DNA from: Polycladidibacter hongkongensis
GTDB lineage: Bacteria > Pseudomonadota > Alphaproteobacteria > Rhizobiales > Stappiaceae
Reading direction: 5' to 3'
NCBI RefSeq assembly: GCF_001561995.1
Contig: NZ_LLWC01000030.1
Coordinates: 1-64,000, forward strand
DNA length: 64,000 bases
In this document: positions 40,537 to 50,209 of the stretch, piece by piece
Numbering within the stretch: position 1 is the stretch's first letter
Layout: the number at the start of each line of letters is the position of its first letter
Translations under genes and position numbers: made by a program
Notes under the pieces: model-generated
What the model was told of the DNA's origin: nothing
The model's input: only the letters and a program-made list of their open reading frames with translations
The model's database searches: none

Positions 40537-40842
40537 TTAATGCGTCCACGGGGCAATGCGGTTGTGTTTAAAATTGTCCGAGTAGGAGCTGCTGCGGGTC
40601 TTGCGCAAACGCGGTTCAATCACGCGAAACTCCATGCCTTGGCGCTCGGCAAAAGCGACAGCTTCTTCTTTGCTGGAGAACTTCATGCGCACTTGCTGCT
40701 GCATATCGCTGGAAGTCGTGTAGCCCATGAGAGGATCAATAGATTTCGCCGCGCCGGGATCATAATCCAGTAGCCAAAGATTGCTTTTGGCTTTGCCGGA
40801 CTGCATGGCGTTTTTGGCTGGCTGATAAATGCGCGCACTCAT
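40537..40842 (-). CDS. NDUFS4-type NADH dehydrogenase accessory subunit
   Basis: The product starting at ATG 40842 (MSARIYQPAKNAMQSGKAKS, then WLLDYDPGAAKSIDPLMGYTTSSDMQQQV and FSSKEEAVAFAERQG) is the ETC complex I accessory subunit of the mitochondrial NDUFS4 family, found in alphaproteobacteria. It stabilises the NADH-oxidising arm of complex I. AGGA precedes the start. The length of 101 aa is normal for the bacterial form. Confidence 0.88.
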   Translation of the reverse strand: MSARIYQPAKNAMQSGKAKSNLWLLDYDPGAAKSIDPLMGYTTSSDMQQQVRMKFSSKEEAVAFAERQGMEFRVIEPRLRKTRSSSYSDNFKHNRIAPWTH

Positions 40843-41246
40843 CGACAATATCCTCGTAAATCCTGCGACTTGCCGCAGTTTGTTTGATTGGCGTTTAGCA
40901 TTTTTCTGCTGCAACGACGAGGAAATGTCAATGCTGCGTATGTTCGGGCGCGTTGCACTGCTGCGGTGCCGTGTCGACTTTTTGTTAGCACTATCGAATT
41001 AGTTTGGGTAATCGAGGTAAGATCGAGTTTTTTGACTGAGGAATATTTGTTTAGCTGGCAAATATAGCTCTTGCTTTACAGCGGTATCTTGCCTAGTTTG
41101 CGCCAAATTCCTGTTGGAATTGGCGTAATAGCTGAGCGCATCTAATAAAACGGGCGTGATACTTGGCAAATGACCACAAGGGTGACAGACAGCGATAGCT
41201 GCTGAACTCCGGGGCAACTTGTTTGTCCTTGTAAGCGAATAGAAAA
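40843..41246. other. Gene-free stretch upstream of the phosphate permease
   Basis: This 404-nt stretch separates the divergent NDUFS4-type gene and the PiT permease, so promoters for both are expected here. No Pho-box-like direct repeat, RNA gene or convincing small reading frame was seen. Confidence 0.4.
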
Positions 41247-42731
41247 ATGTCTTACAGCGCAAAAAAACCTACTCTTGATAAAGATCTAGAAAAACTCACC
41301 GGCATCGAGGCTGCGGCTTCGTTGCAATCCCGACGCTTGTTTGCGCCGGCATTGGCGCTGGTGTTTTTGTTTGTGGCGATGATTATCGCCAGTTTCTATG
41401 TCACTGGCGGCATGGGGAACACAATAATTATTGCAGCTGCCGGTATCGGTGCCTATCTGGCGATCAACATTGGCGCCAACGATGTGGCGAACAATGTTGG
41501 GCCAGCTGTTGGCTCCAAGGCGCTGTCTATTGGCGGTGCGCTGATTATTGCCGCGATATTTGAAAGCGCAGGGGCGTTGATCGCTGGCGGTGACGTGGTT
41601 GGCACGGTTTCCAAGGGGATTATCGATCCTAGCCGGGTGGCCAGTAGTGAAGTCTTTGTCAATCTGATGTTGGCAGCGCTGATTTCCTCGGCTTTGTGGG
41701 TGAACCTTGCCACATGGATTGGTGCGCCTGTTTCCACGACCCACGCGGTGGTGGGTGGTGTTACCGGCTCTGGTATTGCGGCGGCGGGTTTTGCGGCTGT
41801 AAGCTGGGGGACCATGGGCAATATCGCGGCCAGCTGGGTGATTTCACCTTTTTTGGGAGGTGTTATTGCGGCGCTGTTCCTAGCGTTCATCAAGACCTTT
41901 ATCATCTATCAAGATGACAAGGTGGCTGCCGCGCGGCGCTGGGTGCCGATGCTCATTGCCATTATGACCGGGGCGTTCTCCGCGTACCTGGCGGTCAAAG
42001 GCTTGAAAAAGATCGTCAAGATCGATCTTGAGGCCGCTATTTTGATTGGTCTTGGCATGGCTGCTGCGGCTTACTTCATCACAAGGCCGCTTATTCGCAA
42101 GCAATCTGAAGGTATGGAAAACCGGAACCAGTCTATTCGTAAGCTGTTCCGTGCTCCTTTGATTTTCTCCGCAGCGCTGCTTTCCTTTGCGCATGGGGCC
42201 AATGATGTGGCCAATGCGATTGGCCCGCTGGCGGCGATTGTGCATGCGATCGAGTTTGGCGAGATTGCGTCTAAGGTGGCGATCCCGCTTTGGGTGATGC
42301 TCATTGGCGCTTTTGGTATTTCGTTTGGTCTGTTGCTGTTTGGTCCAAAGCTTATCCGCATGGTGGGGGAGAAAATCACCAAGCTGAACCCGATGCGGGC
42401 GTACTGTGTGGCGCTCTCTGCAGCGATTACCGTGATTGTTGCCTCTGGCCTTGGTTTGCCGGTGAGCTCGACACATATCGCTGTGGGCGCTGTGTTTGGT
42501 GTGGGCTTCTTCCGTGAGTGGTACACCAAAAATTCCAAGCGTCGCGAGGCTTATGTGCAGAAAAGCACGGGTGTGGAAAGCTTTAAGAAGCCTGAGAAAA
42601 GCAGCAAGAACCGTATGTTGGTGCGCCGTGCCAGCTTTATGACCATCATTGCCGCGTGGATCATCACCGTTCCAGCCACAGCGCTGCTCTCTGCTGCGGT
42701 GTTTGCGCTGTTGAATGCTTTCGTCGGCTAA
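41247..42731 (+). CDS. PiT-family inorganic phosphate permease
   Basis: The 494-residue membrane protein has the two inverted PiT signature copies, INIGANDVANNVGPAVGS (residues 74-90) and AHGANDVANAIGPLAA (about 312-327), with some ten membrane segments and an extended cytoplasmic loop. PiT proteins import phosphate (often as a metal-phosphate complex) by proton or sodium symport. A good terminator follows at 42756. Confidence 0.9.
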   Translation: MSYSAKKPTLDKDLEKLTGIEAAASLQSRRLFAPALALVFLFVAMIIASFYVTGGMGNTIIIAAAGIGAYLAINIGANDVANNVGPAVGSKALSIGGALIIAAIFESAGALIAGGDVVGTVSKGIIDPSRVASSEVFVNLMLAALISSALWVNLATWIGAPVSTTHAVVGGVTGSGIAAAGFAAVSWGTMGNIAASWVISPFLGGVIAALFLAFIKTFIIYQDDKVAAARRWVPMLIAIMTGAFSAYLAVKGLKKIVKIDLEAAILIGLGMAAAAYFITRPLIRKQSEGMENRNQSIRKLFRAPLIFSAALLSFAHGANDVANAIGPLAAIVHAIEFGEIASKVAIPLWVMLIGAFGISFGLLLFGPKLIRMVGEKITKLNPMRAYCVALSAAITVIVASGLGLPVSSTHIAVGAVFGVGFFREWYTKNSKRREAYVQKSTGVESFKKPEKSSKNRMLVRRASFMTIIAAWIITVPATALLSAAVFALLNAFVG

Positions 42732-42755
42732 GCGACGTCGTATAATAGCTTTTAA

Positions 42756-42782
42756 GGCTCGCCCATGCGGCGGGCCTTTTTT
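42756..42782 (+). terminator. Intrinsic terminator of the phosphate permease gene
   Basis: GGCTCGCC (42756-42763) pairs with GGCGGGCC (42769-42776) with one G-U, 5-nt loop, followed by six T. Confidence 0.85.
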
Positions 42783-42916
42783 GTGGCTTGTGATGGGCGG
42801 ATCTTGGGGCTGAATAGGGGGGGGGCAGGTTGCAGGTGCGGCGAGTTTGCGTTCCCGTAATGAGTTAACGGGCTCAGGCATGCGCTGCATATTTAAAAGG
42901 GGGAGACATTTTAAAG

Positions 42917-42993
<77 letters not shown>

Positions 42994-43006
42994 AACTTTT
43001 TGATGA

Positions 43007-43083
<77 letters not shown>

Positions 43084-43106
43084 TTTCATCATATTTTTTA
43101 GAGAAA

Positions 43107-43183
<77 letters not shown>

Positions 43184-43623
43184 TTATTCTCTTGCAAGCG
43201 GTGTGCCGCTTGGCTTGGCCGGTATATAGGCCCAAGCGGTTTTTATGGCAAGAGGCAATTTGCTTTATCCATAGGCCGAAATGCATTTTCCTTGTGGAGA
43301 GAGCAGCTTGCCGACAATACCCACGTTTTAAAAGCCTGCGAAGGGAGGAGGTGTAACCGCTCACCGGCCTCTGTCGACCTTCTATGACGTATTGGTGCGT
43401 GCGGCGAGGGGTAAAAAAAGGGGAGCGAGTTGCCTCGCTCCCAAGTGTCCAGAGACCCAATTGGGTCATCAATCGCCAAACAGAGAATGATACCTAAAGT
43501 GGAATACCAAACTCATGTTTTAGATACTGTGCAGAGCGCTCGAAGTCAACGGCCAATTTTAAATATGAGCAAAAATATCATGTTTTAATTCAGGCTGTGT
43601 GAAACATGCGTTGGTTCAACACT
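43184..43623. other. Gene-free stretch between tRNA-Pro array and membrane-protein gene
   Basis: The stretch should hold the promoter of the tRNA-Pro array (minus strand, upstream of 43183) and a minus-strand terminator at 43413-43442. No real gene was recognised; short frames here lack coding character. Confidence 0.45.
43413..43442 (-). terminator. Minus-strand intrinsic terminator
   Basis: GGGAGCGAG (43421-43429) and CTCGCTCCC (43434-43442) form a perfect 9-bp stem with a 4-nt loop. On the minus strand it runs into seven T (43413-43419). It would end the transcript from the membrane-protein gene at 43624. Confidence 0.85.
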
Positions 43624-43947
43624 CTACATGGGTTGGTCGAGGGCGGATTTTCTGCATCTCTTCATAATGACAGTGGCTATCACGGCGTAGATTACAGCGT
43701 ATGCTCCAAGTGCTGTTGGGGCTGAGTAGCCGAATATGATCACAAGCCAGAGTAGGGGGCTGTCGGGGTTTCCGGCTATGATCAATAGGAACAAGATGAT
43801 TGCTGAATAGTACGCTGCGAAAGGAAGAAACAGAAAACGTAGCAGATTCAGATGTTTCTTTTGCAATGCCTGTTTGTTTCCTTCGATATAGAGAAGGTAT
43901 AGGGGGATCGCGGCAAATGGGAGAGACAAGAATACGATGTAATCCAT
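43624..43947 (-). CDS. Small membrane protein, paralogue A of a tandem duplication
   Basis: The 107-residue protein has three hydrophobic segments (FLSLPFAAIPLYLLYI; FAAYYSAIILFLLIIAG; PTALGAYAVIYAVIATVIM) around a basic loop (KQALQKKHLNLLRFL). The gene at 44133 encodes a close paralogue. No family function is recognised. Confidence 0.65.
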   Translation of the reverse strand: MDYIVFLSLPFAAIPLYLLYIEGNKQALQKKHLNLLRFLFLPFAAYYSAIILFLLIIAGNPDSPLLWLVIIFGYSAPTALGAYAVIYAVIATVIMKRCRKSALDQPM

Positions 43948-44024
43948 TGGTGCTCCAAAAAGTAGAATTTCCTTATAGTATGTTCTGCTTTTGAAAAGGT
44001 CAAAGCTATGGAAAGGTTTGCCTG

Positions 44025-44285
44025 ATGACGATGGATAGGGAAAGCAGCGGGAGAACTGCTCTAGTGCTCGGGGCGAGTGGCCTTGTGGGCGCGCAATTGC
44101 TGCGCGCTATGCATGATGATCCGCAGTACGGGCTAGTCTGGGGCGGGCTTGTTGTATATTTTTTTAATGACTGTGACGATCACGGCGTAGATTGCAGCGT
44201 ATGGGCCAAGTACTATTGGGGCGGTGAGGCAGATTCCTGCCCAATGTTTGAAATGATCGCTACTGAGGTTTGCGGCCAACATTAA
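44025..44285 (+). pseudogene. Truncated duplicate of the NAD(P)-binding oxidoreductase start
   Basis: The first 38 codons (MTMDRESSGRTALVLGASG...YGLV) match the start of the intact gene at 44551 almost codon for codon. At 44138, right after GGGCTAGTC, the homology stops and the frame runs into antisense sequence of the second membrane-protein copy. This is a leftover of tandem duplication, not a functional oxidoreductase. Confidence 0.8.
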
Positions 44286-44474
44286 AAAAAATAAAAGGAG
44301 CGCTAAATAGTAAATTGCAAAAGGAAGAAACAAAAAACGTAGCAGATTTAAATGCTTCTTTTGGAACGCTTGTTTGTCCCCTTCGATTAAGAGAAGGTAT
44401 AGGGGGAGTGCGGAAAAAGGGAGGGACAGGAAAAAGAGAGAAAAGAACAATAACACTATTAAGACCATTGGCAC
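44133..44474 (-). CDS. Small membrane protein, paralogue B of the duplication
   Basis: The 113-residue product shares LSLPFxALPLYLLxIEG, KQAxQKKHLNLLRFLFLPFA and GxYAxIYAVIxTVI with the protein at 43624. Its last codon and stop come from the truncated oxidoreductase copy across the duplication junction at 44138. The function is unknown. Confidence 0.65.
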   Translation of the reverse strand: MPMVLIVLLFFSLFFLSLPFSALPLYLLLIEGDKQAFQKKHLNLLRFLFLPFAIYYLALLLFFLMLAANLSSDHFKHWAGICLTAPIVLGPYAAIYAVIVTVIKKIYNKPAPD

Positions 44475-44550
44475 TCTCCAAGAAATAAAGTAATGATTTT
44501 ATGGTATACGCTGCGCTCGAGAAGGTCAAAGTAAAGTAAAGGTTCGCCTA

Positions 44551-45246
44551 ATGACAATGGATAGGGAAAGCGGCGGGAGAACTGCTCTAGTGCTCGGGGC
44601 GACTGGTCTTGTGGGTGGGCAAGTGCTGCGCGCTTTGCTTGATGATCCGCATTACGGGCTAGTCCGCATTCTTGTGCGACGGGACACCGGTATTCACCAT
44701 CCCAAACTCGAACAGATTATTACAGATTTTGCTGAAATTGACAGGGTGGGCACGCTTGTTGCGGCGCAGGATGTGTTTTGTTGCCTCGGCACAACGCAAC
44801 GCAAGGCAGGGTCATTCCCACGGTTTTATGCCATCGATCATGATCTGGTTTGCACGCTGGCTCGCACTGCGCAGAAAAACGGCTGTACCCACTTTTTGTT
44901 GATGTCTTCCATTGGGGCGGATCCAGCGGCGCGTAGTGACTATTTGCGAACGAAAGGCGAAGTGGAGGCGACGCTTGGCGAAATGGGATTTGCACGGTTT
45001 AGCATCGTTCGGCCATCGTTGTTACAGGGGATCCGGGAAGAAACCCGTGTAAAGGAGATCGTCTCTGCTGCGTTTCTTAATGCACTGGCGCCGTTGTTGC
45101 AGGGGCGATTGCAGAAGTACCGGCCAATTGCGGGGGCTGCGGTGGCGCGGGCGCTGGTGGCGATTGCGCACAATAAAGGCGCTGGTGAGCGCCTTTATGA
45201 AAGCGATGAGCTGGTCTTGCTCGCAGGTAGACCTAATGCACGTTAA
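44551..45246 (+). CDS. NAD(P)H-binding oxidoreductase, HTATIP2/TIP30-like
   Basis: The N-terminus ALVLGATGLVGGQVLRALL is a Rossmann GxxGxxG dinucleotide site. YLRTKGEVEATLGEMGFA and FSIVRPSLLQG follow the atypical short-chain dehydrogenase pattern of the TIP30-like group. The substrate is unknown. Its end overlaps the convergent pflA gene by 14 nt. Confidence 0.8.
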   Translation: MTMDRESGGRTALVLGATGLVGGQVLRALLDDPHYGLVRILVRRDTGIHHPKLEQIITDFAEIDRVGTLVAAQDVFCCLGTTQRKAGSFPRFYAIDHDLVCTLARTAQKNGCTHFLLMSSIGADPAARSDYLRTKGEVEATLGEMGFARFSIVRPSLLQGIREETRVKEIVSAAFLNALAPLLQGRLQKYRPIAGAAVARALVAIAHNKGAGERLYESDELVLLAGRPNAR

Positions 45247-45967
45247 GCCCTTCTGCAATAAAGGTATCTTTAGCGGCTTGTAGCACTTCCGGGCTTGGGG
45301 GGGCGGTATTGTCCAAGCGATAGGACATGCCGAGTTGCTGCCATTTGTGCTCGCCCATTTTGTGGAATGGCAGCACATCCATGCGGCTGACATTATCGAG
45401 GCTGCCGACGAACTTGGCGACGCCTTTGATGTTTTCCGGTGCGTCGGTTAGGCCTGGCACGAGGACAAAGCGCCCCCATACTTCTTTACCTTTTGCTTGC
45501 AGGCGTTTGGCGAAGTCAAGCGTTGGGGCGATGTCAACGCCGGTTACTTCCTTGTAGGTTTCAGGCACCCAGCTTTTAACATCAAGCAGCACAAGGTCGA
45601 CTAGATCGAGTAGCTCGTCATCGGCTTTCTTGCCGAGGTAGCCGGAGGTGTCGATGGTGGTGTGAATCCCCATCTGCTTGGCGCCCCATAGCAGTACGCG
45701 CAGAAACTCTATTTGGGCAAGTGGCTCGCCGCCAGAAACGGTGATGCCGCCGCCACCTTGTTCAAAATAGCTGCGATAGGTGGCGATGTCCTTCAAAAGC
45801 TCATAGGCAGACGTCATCTTGCCGCGCTTCATTTTCATGGTGTCGGGGTTGTGACAGTACTGGCAACGCAGCGGGCAACCGGACATGAAGATGATGTAGC
45901 GCAGACCCGGCCCGTCTACGGTGCCGCCGGTCTCGACAGAATGGACATAACCCATAACGTCTTCCAT
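45233..45967 (-). CDS. pflA: Pyruvate formate-lyase activating enzyme
   Basis: This is a radical SAM protein with C31, C35 and C38 in CPLRCQYCHNPDT binding the 4Fe-4S cluster, and GGGGITVSGGEPL near residue 78. It uses SAM to place the glycyl radical on PflB under anoxia. The 244-residue length is normal. AGGA lies 8 nt upstream of the ATG. It follows pflB on the same strand but is separated by a terminator. Confidence 0.93.
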   Translation of the reverse strand: MEDVMGYVHSVETGGTVDGPGLRYIIFMSGCPLRCQYCHNPDTMKMKRGKMTSAYELLKDIATYRSYFEQGGGGITVSGGEPLAQIEFLRVLLWGAKQMGIHTTIDTSGYLGKKADDELLDLVDLVLLDVKSWVPETYKEVTGVDIAPTLDFAKRLQAKGKEVWGRFVLVPGLTDAPENIKGVAKFVGSLDNVSRMDVLPFHKMGEHKWQQLGMSYRLDNTAPPSPEVLQAAKDTFIAEGLNVH

Positions 45968-46130
45968 GGTGCTTATCCTTCGCTTGCCCGTTTTCGTGTA
46001 GTTCAGAATACCTACAGACTACGACGTTTTTATAGGGTGGGGTAGGGCTTTACTTGCAGGGCAGCTATTCTGTTTTTGCTGGTGTGTCGAGCTGCCGCAC
46101 CCTGTTGTTTTCCTTAGGGTATATAGCAAG

Positions 46131-46160
46131 AAAATAGCGCGGGAAAAGGGCTCCCGCGCT
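46131..46160 (-). terminator. Intrinsic terminator between pflB and pflA
   Basis: AGCGCGGGA (46136-46144) pairs with TCCCGCGCT (46152-46160). On the minus strand the stem is followed by ATTTTC. It should stop or attenuate pflB transcripts before pflA, giving more lyase than activase. Confidence 0.75.
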
Positions 46161-46188
46161 ATCTGTTGTTATTATTCGGGCTTTGCGA

Positions 46189-48474
46189 TTAACGCTGGCC
46201 GTGGAATGTCCGGTTGATCACGTCGAGCTGCTGCTCGCGGGTCAATTTGATGAAGTTCACCGCATAACCTGAGACACGTACCGTCAACTGTGGGTACAGC
46301 TCAGGGTGTTCCATGGCATCTTCAAGGGTTTCCCGGTTGAAGACGTTGACGTTGATGTGGTGACCCATGTCGTGCATGTAGCCATCAAGCAGGTTGGAGA
46401 GGTTCTCGATACGCTCTGCTTCATCTTTACCCAGTGCGCCTGGGATAATGGAGAAGGTGTAGGAGATACCGTCCTGGCTGTCTTCGTATGGCAGCTTGCA
46501 AAGCGACTTCATGGATGCCACAGCACCTTTCTGGTCGCGGCCATGCATTGGGTTTGCACCCGGTGCAAATGGTTCGCCAGCTTTACGGCCATCCGGGGTC
46601 GAGCCGGTTTTCTTACCATACACAACGTTAGAGGTGATGGTCAGGATCGACTGGGTTGGCATCGCATCGCGGTACATTGGCTGATTGCGGATCTTGCCCA
46701 TGAATTTCTTCACGAGGTTTTCCGCGATCTCGTCCACGCTGTCGTCGTTATTGCCGAAGCATGGGAAGTCACCGTTGATTTCATAGTCAACAGCAAGGCC
46801 ATCCTCGTTGCGGATCACTTTAACTTCAGCGTTCTTGATCGCCGAGATACTGTCGGCCACCACGGACAGACCAGCAATACCACAGGCCATGGTGCGCAGA
46901 ATATCGCGATCATGCAGCGCCATTTCGATGCGCTCGTAGTTGTACTTGTCGTGGCTGTAGTGGATGCAGTTCAGCGCCTGAACGTAAACTTTTGCAATCC
47001 AGTCGAGCATTTGGTCGTAAAGTGGCTCAAGGGTGTTCCAGTCCAGAACGTCGCCGGTGAATGGCAGTGTTTGTGGACCGACCTGTTTGCCGGACTTTTC
47101 GTCGATGCCGCCGTTGATGGCGTAAAGCAGAGCTTTTGCCAAGTTGGCGCGGGCGCCGAAGAACTGCATTTGTTTACCAATGCGCATGGCGGAGACACAG
47201 CAAGCGATGCCGTAATCGTCGCCCCAGTAAGAGCGCATCAGGTCGTCATTCTCGTACTGAACAGAAGAGGTTTCGATGGAAATCTTGGAACAGAAATCCT
47301 TGAAGCCTTTTGGCATATGTTCAGACCACAGCACGGTGAGGTTTGGCTCTGGTGCAGGGCCGAGGTTCACCAGTGTGTGCAGTACGCGGAAGGAGTTTTT
47401 GGTGACCAAGGTGCGGCCATCAATGCCCATACCGGCGATTGCTTCGGTTACCCATACAGGATCACCGGAGAACAGCTGGTTGTATTCTGGGGTGCGCATG
47501 AAGCGAACCAGACGCAACTTCATCACGAAGTGGTCCATCAGCTCCTGAGCTTGCTCTTCGCTCAAGGTGCCATTGGCGATGTCGCGCTCGATGTAGATAT
47601 CGAGGAAGGTGCTGGTGCGGCCCAAAGACATGGCAGCGCCGTTTTGCTCTTTGATCGCGGCAAGGTAACCAAGATAGAGCCACTGAACGGCTTCTTGAGC
47701 GGTTTCAGCAGGGCGGCCAAGGTCGAAGCCGTGCTGGGTGCCCATTTCTTTCAGTTCAGCCAGAGCGCGGTATTGCTCGGAGATTTCCTCACGCAGACGC
47801 AAAGTTGTTTCGCTCAGCACGTTGCCATCAAGAGAGGCGTGCTGCGCTTTTTTGTCTTCCATCAGCTTGTCAACGCCATACAGCGCTACGCGGCGATAGT
47901 CGCCAATGATGCGGCCGCGGCCATATGCATCAGGCAGGCCGGTGACAATGCCAGCGGAGCGGGCGCGGCGGATTTCCGGAGTGTAAACATCAAAGACGCC
48001 GTCATTGTGGGTCTTGCGGTGTTTCTCGAAGATCTCCGCTGTTTGCTCCGAGATTTTGTAGCCGTTGCTTTCCAGCGCGGCAATTGCCATTTTCAGGCCG
48101 CCGTAAGGCTGCAGCGAGCGCTTCAACGGCGCATCCGTTTGCAGACCGACGATGGTTTCCAGTTCTTTCTGGATGTAGCCGGGAGCGTGGGAGGTGATGG
48201 AAGAAACAACTTCGGTGTCTGCATCCAGAACACCCTTTTTGTTTTCTTCTTTCATTAGCTCAAGGCAAACTTCCCAGAGTTTGTTGGTCGCGTCGGTTGG
48301 GCCGGCCAAGAACTTTGCATCCCCTTCATAAGGGGTGTAGTTCAGCTGGATGAAGTTGCGAACATCGATTTCCTTGTTCCAGTCACCTTTGACGAAGCCT
48401 TTGTAGCAGGCTGGCATGTCGTCGTTAAGAAACGGCAGGCTGGCAGCCTTGTCGATGTCTTGATGAACGCCCAT
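46189..48474 (-). CDS. pflB: Pyruvate formate-lyase (formate C-acetyltransferase)
   Basis: The 761-residue enzyme splits pyruvate with CoA into acetyl-CoA and formate. The adjacent active cysteines lie in GIACCVSAM, and the radical glycine lies in RVSGYAVNF, 25 residues from the C-terminus as in Escherichia coli. The preferred start is ATG 48474 ([12 protein letters not shown]) behind AAGGAAAG; an upstream ATG would add 8 residues. An FNR-type box lies 128 nt upstream. Its presence shows fermentative capacity. Confidence 0.95.
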   Translation of the reverse strand: MGVHQDIDKAASLPFLNDDMPACYKGFVKGDWNKEIDVRNFIQLNYTPYEGDAKFLAGPTDATNKLWEVCLELMKEENKKGVLDADTEVVSSITSHAPGYIQKELETIVGLQTDAPLKRSLQPYGGLKMAIAALESNGYKISEQTAEIFEKHRKTHNDGVFDVYTPEIRRARSAGIVTGLPDAYGRGRIIGDYRRVALYGVDKLMEDKKAQHASLDGNVLSETTLRLREEISEQYRALAELKEMGTQHGFDLGRPAETAQEAVQWLYLGYLAAIKEQNGAAMSLGRTSTFLDIYIERDIANGTLSEEQAQELMDHFVMKLRLVRFMRTPEYNQLFSGDPVWVTEAIAGMGIDGRTLVTKNSFRVLHTLVNLGPAPEPNLTVLWSEHMPKGFKDFCSKISIETSSVQYENDDLMRSYWGDDYGIACCVSAMRIGKQMQFFGARANLAKALLYAINGGIDEKSGKQVGPQTLPFTGDVLDWNTLEPLYDQMLDWIAKVYVQALNCIHYSHDKYNYERIEMALHDRDILRTMACGIAGLSVVADSISAIKNAEVKVIRNEDGLAVDYEINGDFPCFGNNDDSVDEIAENLVKKFMGKIRNQPMYRDAMPTQSILTITSNVVYGKKTGSTPDGRKAGEPFAPGANPMHGRDQKGAVASMKSLCKLPYEDSQDGISYTFSIIPGALGKDEAERIENLSNLLDGYMHDMGHHINVNVFNRETLEDAMEHPELYPQLTVRVSGYAVNFIKLTREQQLDVINRTFHGQR

Positions 48475-48601
48475 GGTTCTTTCCTTCACTGTTGGCAATT
48501 TGGCGCGGCTCGCAGATGGATTAATCTGATGTCCTACGAGTGAGGCCTCGTTGCTTCCTTCGCTTGATGGGGTGACTTTACGCCCCCGGCAGGTCTGTTT
48601 G

Positions 48602-48615
48602 TTGATCTAGATCAA
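48602..48615. promoter_or_regulatory. FNR-type box TTGAT-CTAG-ATCAA upstream of pflB
   Basis: The sequence is a perfect match to the FNR consensus TTGATNNNNATCAA and is fully palindromic. It lies 128 nt before the pflB start, so an Fnr/FnrL regulator probably activates pflB when oxygen is lacking. Confidence 0.8.
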
Positions 48616-48805
48616 ATGCTCTCTGCACGGCAGCCCTGCACCGGGCGCAAGTCAAGTATATACAAATGAATACACTTGGCTTTTTCACTATTGTACTGTC
48701 CGCAATGTTTTTTTATTTCGACTAGTGTATCATTTTTCAATTGCGATAACGCTTTGAATTTATGCGAAAAATACCGTGATATCTGACGGGGTCGGACCAG
48801 CGGTT

Positions 48806-48838
48806 TGTTTGTGATGCTTGCACCTGTTTGTGATGCTT
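48806..48838. repeat. 14-bp direct repeat in the pflB upstream region
   Basis: TGTTTGTGATGCTT occurs twice, 19 bp apart start to start, about two helical turns. This could be an iterated regulator site; no regulator can be named. Confidence 0.45.
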
Positions 48839-49036
48839 TTTGGTTATCTAGGGGATTTTTACTAGAAAACTACTCGCTATGCAAACAAAACATAACTGCT
48901 ATGCGGGATGTGAAATATTATTTTTTTAAGAGATATAAAGTAGGAACCGGGAAAATTACTTAGGTAGTGTCTTGGGAAAATGCGCGAATTGCGCGAGTTA
49001 CTTGCGACTCATGGGCGGCTTTGCCGGTGAAACAAT

Positions 49037-49071
49037 AAAGGAGCAAGCCACATTGTGTCACTTGCTCCTTT
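49037..49071 (-). terminator. Terminator of the aldo/keto reductase gene
   Basis: AAAGGAGCAAG and CTTGCTCCTTT form a perfect 11-bp stem around a 13-nt loop, 64 nt after the reductase stop. The A/T-rich ends allow function in either direction. Confidence 0.7.
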
Positions 49072-49134
49072 ACGTGGTTTGGGCGTCAATTATAGCCCTG
49101 TGCCCATGGTTGTTTTGAGTTTACCTTTGCAAGG

Positions 49135-50178
49135 TTATCTACTCGGTCCTTTGCGCTCCGCCGATTTTGCCCAGAGGTTTATGCCGGCATCTTTGGCGTG
49201 CTCATCGATTGCTGCAAGCTCAGCAGGTGTAAACTCTAGGTTCTGAATAGCGGTGGCGCAGTCGATGATTTGCTGAGAGCGGCTGGCACCGATAAGTGCG
49301 GATGTTACCCTTCCGCCACGCAGCACCCAAGCCAGCGCCATTTGAGCCAGTGTTTGGCCGCGCCCCTTGGCGATTTCGTTCAAGGCGGTGATGGCTGCAA
49401 GAGAGCGCTCGTTTAGAAACTTCTGCGGCAGAGACTTGCCTTGGGCAGCGCGGCTGTCATCTGGGATGCCGCCCAGATATTTGCTCGTCAGCATGCCTTG
49501 GGCCAGTGGTGAGAATACGATGGAACCGATGCCTTCGTCTTCCAGTGTGTCGAGCAGGCCATCCTCTTCCACCCAGCGGTTGAGCATGGAGTAACTCGGC
49601 TGATGGATCAGGCAAGGAGTGCCCATTTCACGCAGGATCTTGGCGGCCTCGCGGGTGCGCTTGCTGTTGTAGGAGGATATGCCCACATAGAGTGCCTTGC
49701 CCTGACGGACAATCTGGTCCAGAGCGCCGCAAGTTTCCTCCAGCGGGGTTTCGGGATCAAAGCGGTGCGAATAAAAAATGTCCACATAGTCCAGCCCCAT
49801 GCGCTGCAGCGATTGGTCGAGGCTGGAAATCAGATACTTGCGGCTGCCCCACTCGCCATAGGGGCCGGGCCACATGTCATAGCCAGCCTTGGAAGAGATA
49901 ATCAGCTCATCACGCAAGCCGGAGAAGTCTTGTCGCAAGATTTGGCCAAATGCTTCTTCGGCCGATCCTTTGGGCGGGCCGTAATTGTTGGCCAGATCAA
50001 AGTGGGTGATGCCCAGATCAAATGCGGTGCGGCACATGTCGCGTTTGGTTTGATGAGGTGTATCTTCACCAAAGTTATGCCATAATCCCAGTGAGATAGC
50101 CGGGAGTTTTAAACCACTTTTTCCGCAGCGGTTGTAGACCATGTTTTCGTAGCGGTCGTGCGCTGGTTGCCAATGCAT
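49135..50178 (-). CDS. Aldo/keto reductase, YghZ/glyceraldehyde-3-phosphate reductase-like
   Basis: The 347-residue protein starts MHWQPAHDRYENMVYNRCGK behind AGGAG and has the family core: SLGLWHNFGED, ITHFDLANNYGPP with catalytic Asp/Tyr, SSKAGYDMWPGPYGEWGSRK, and a C-terminal ALIGASRSQQI NADPH site. YghZ-type enzymes reduce L-glyceraldehyde 3-phosphate and other aldehydes. Confidence 0.88.
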   Translation of the reverse strand: MHWQPAHDRYENMVYNRCGKSGLKLPAISLGLWHNFGEDTPHQTKRDMCRTAFDLGITHFDLANNYGPPKGSAEEAFGQILRQDFSGLRDELIISSKAGYDMWPGPYGEWGSRKYLISSLDQSLQRMGLDYVDIFYSHRFDPETPLEETCGALDQIVRQGKALYVGISSYNSKRTREAAKILREMGTPCLIHQPSYSMLNRWVEEDGLLDTLEDEGIGSIVFSPLAQGMLTSKYLGGIPDDSRAAQGKSLPQKFLNERSLAAITALNEIAKGRGQTLAQMALAWVLRGGRVTSALIGASRSQQIIDCATAIQNLEFTPAELAAIDEHAKDAGINLWAKSAERKGPSR

Positions 50179-50209
50179 GCGATGCTCCTTGCGGTTTGTT
50201 TTGTTGTTG

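Larger units (their letters stand above)
48475..49134. other. Long regulatory region upstream of pflB
   Basis: These 660 nt hold no gene. They contain an FNR-type box (48602-48615), a 14-bp direct repeat TGTTTGTGATGCTT (48806-48819 and 48825-48838), a very AT-rich segment (about 48650-48960) and the terminator of the aldo/keto reductase gene (49037-49071). Confidence 0.55.

Noticed and set aside
41880-42890. Long open frame opposite the phosphate permease gene
   Set aside because: Its His/Arg/Gln-rich product without motif is the antisense of a membrane-protein gene.
46306-48258. Very long open frame opposite pflB (plus strand)
   Set aside because: It mirrors the codon pattern of pflB on the other strand, has no recognisable motif and no start context; it is a shadow frame.
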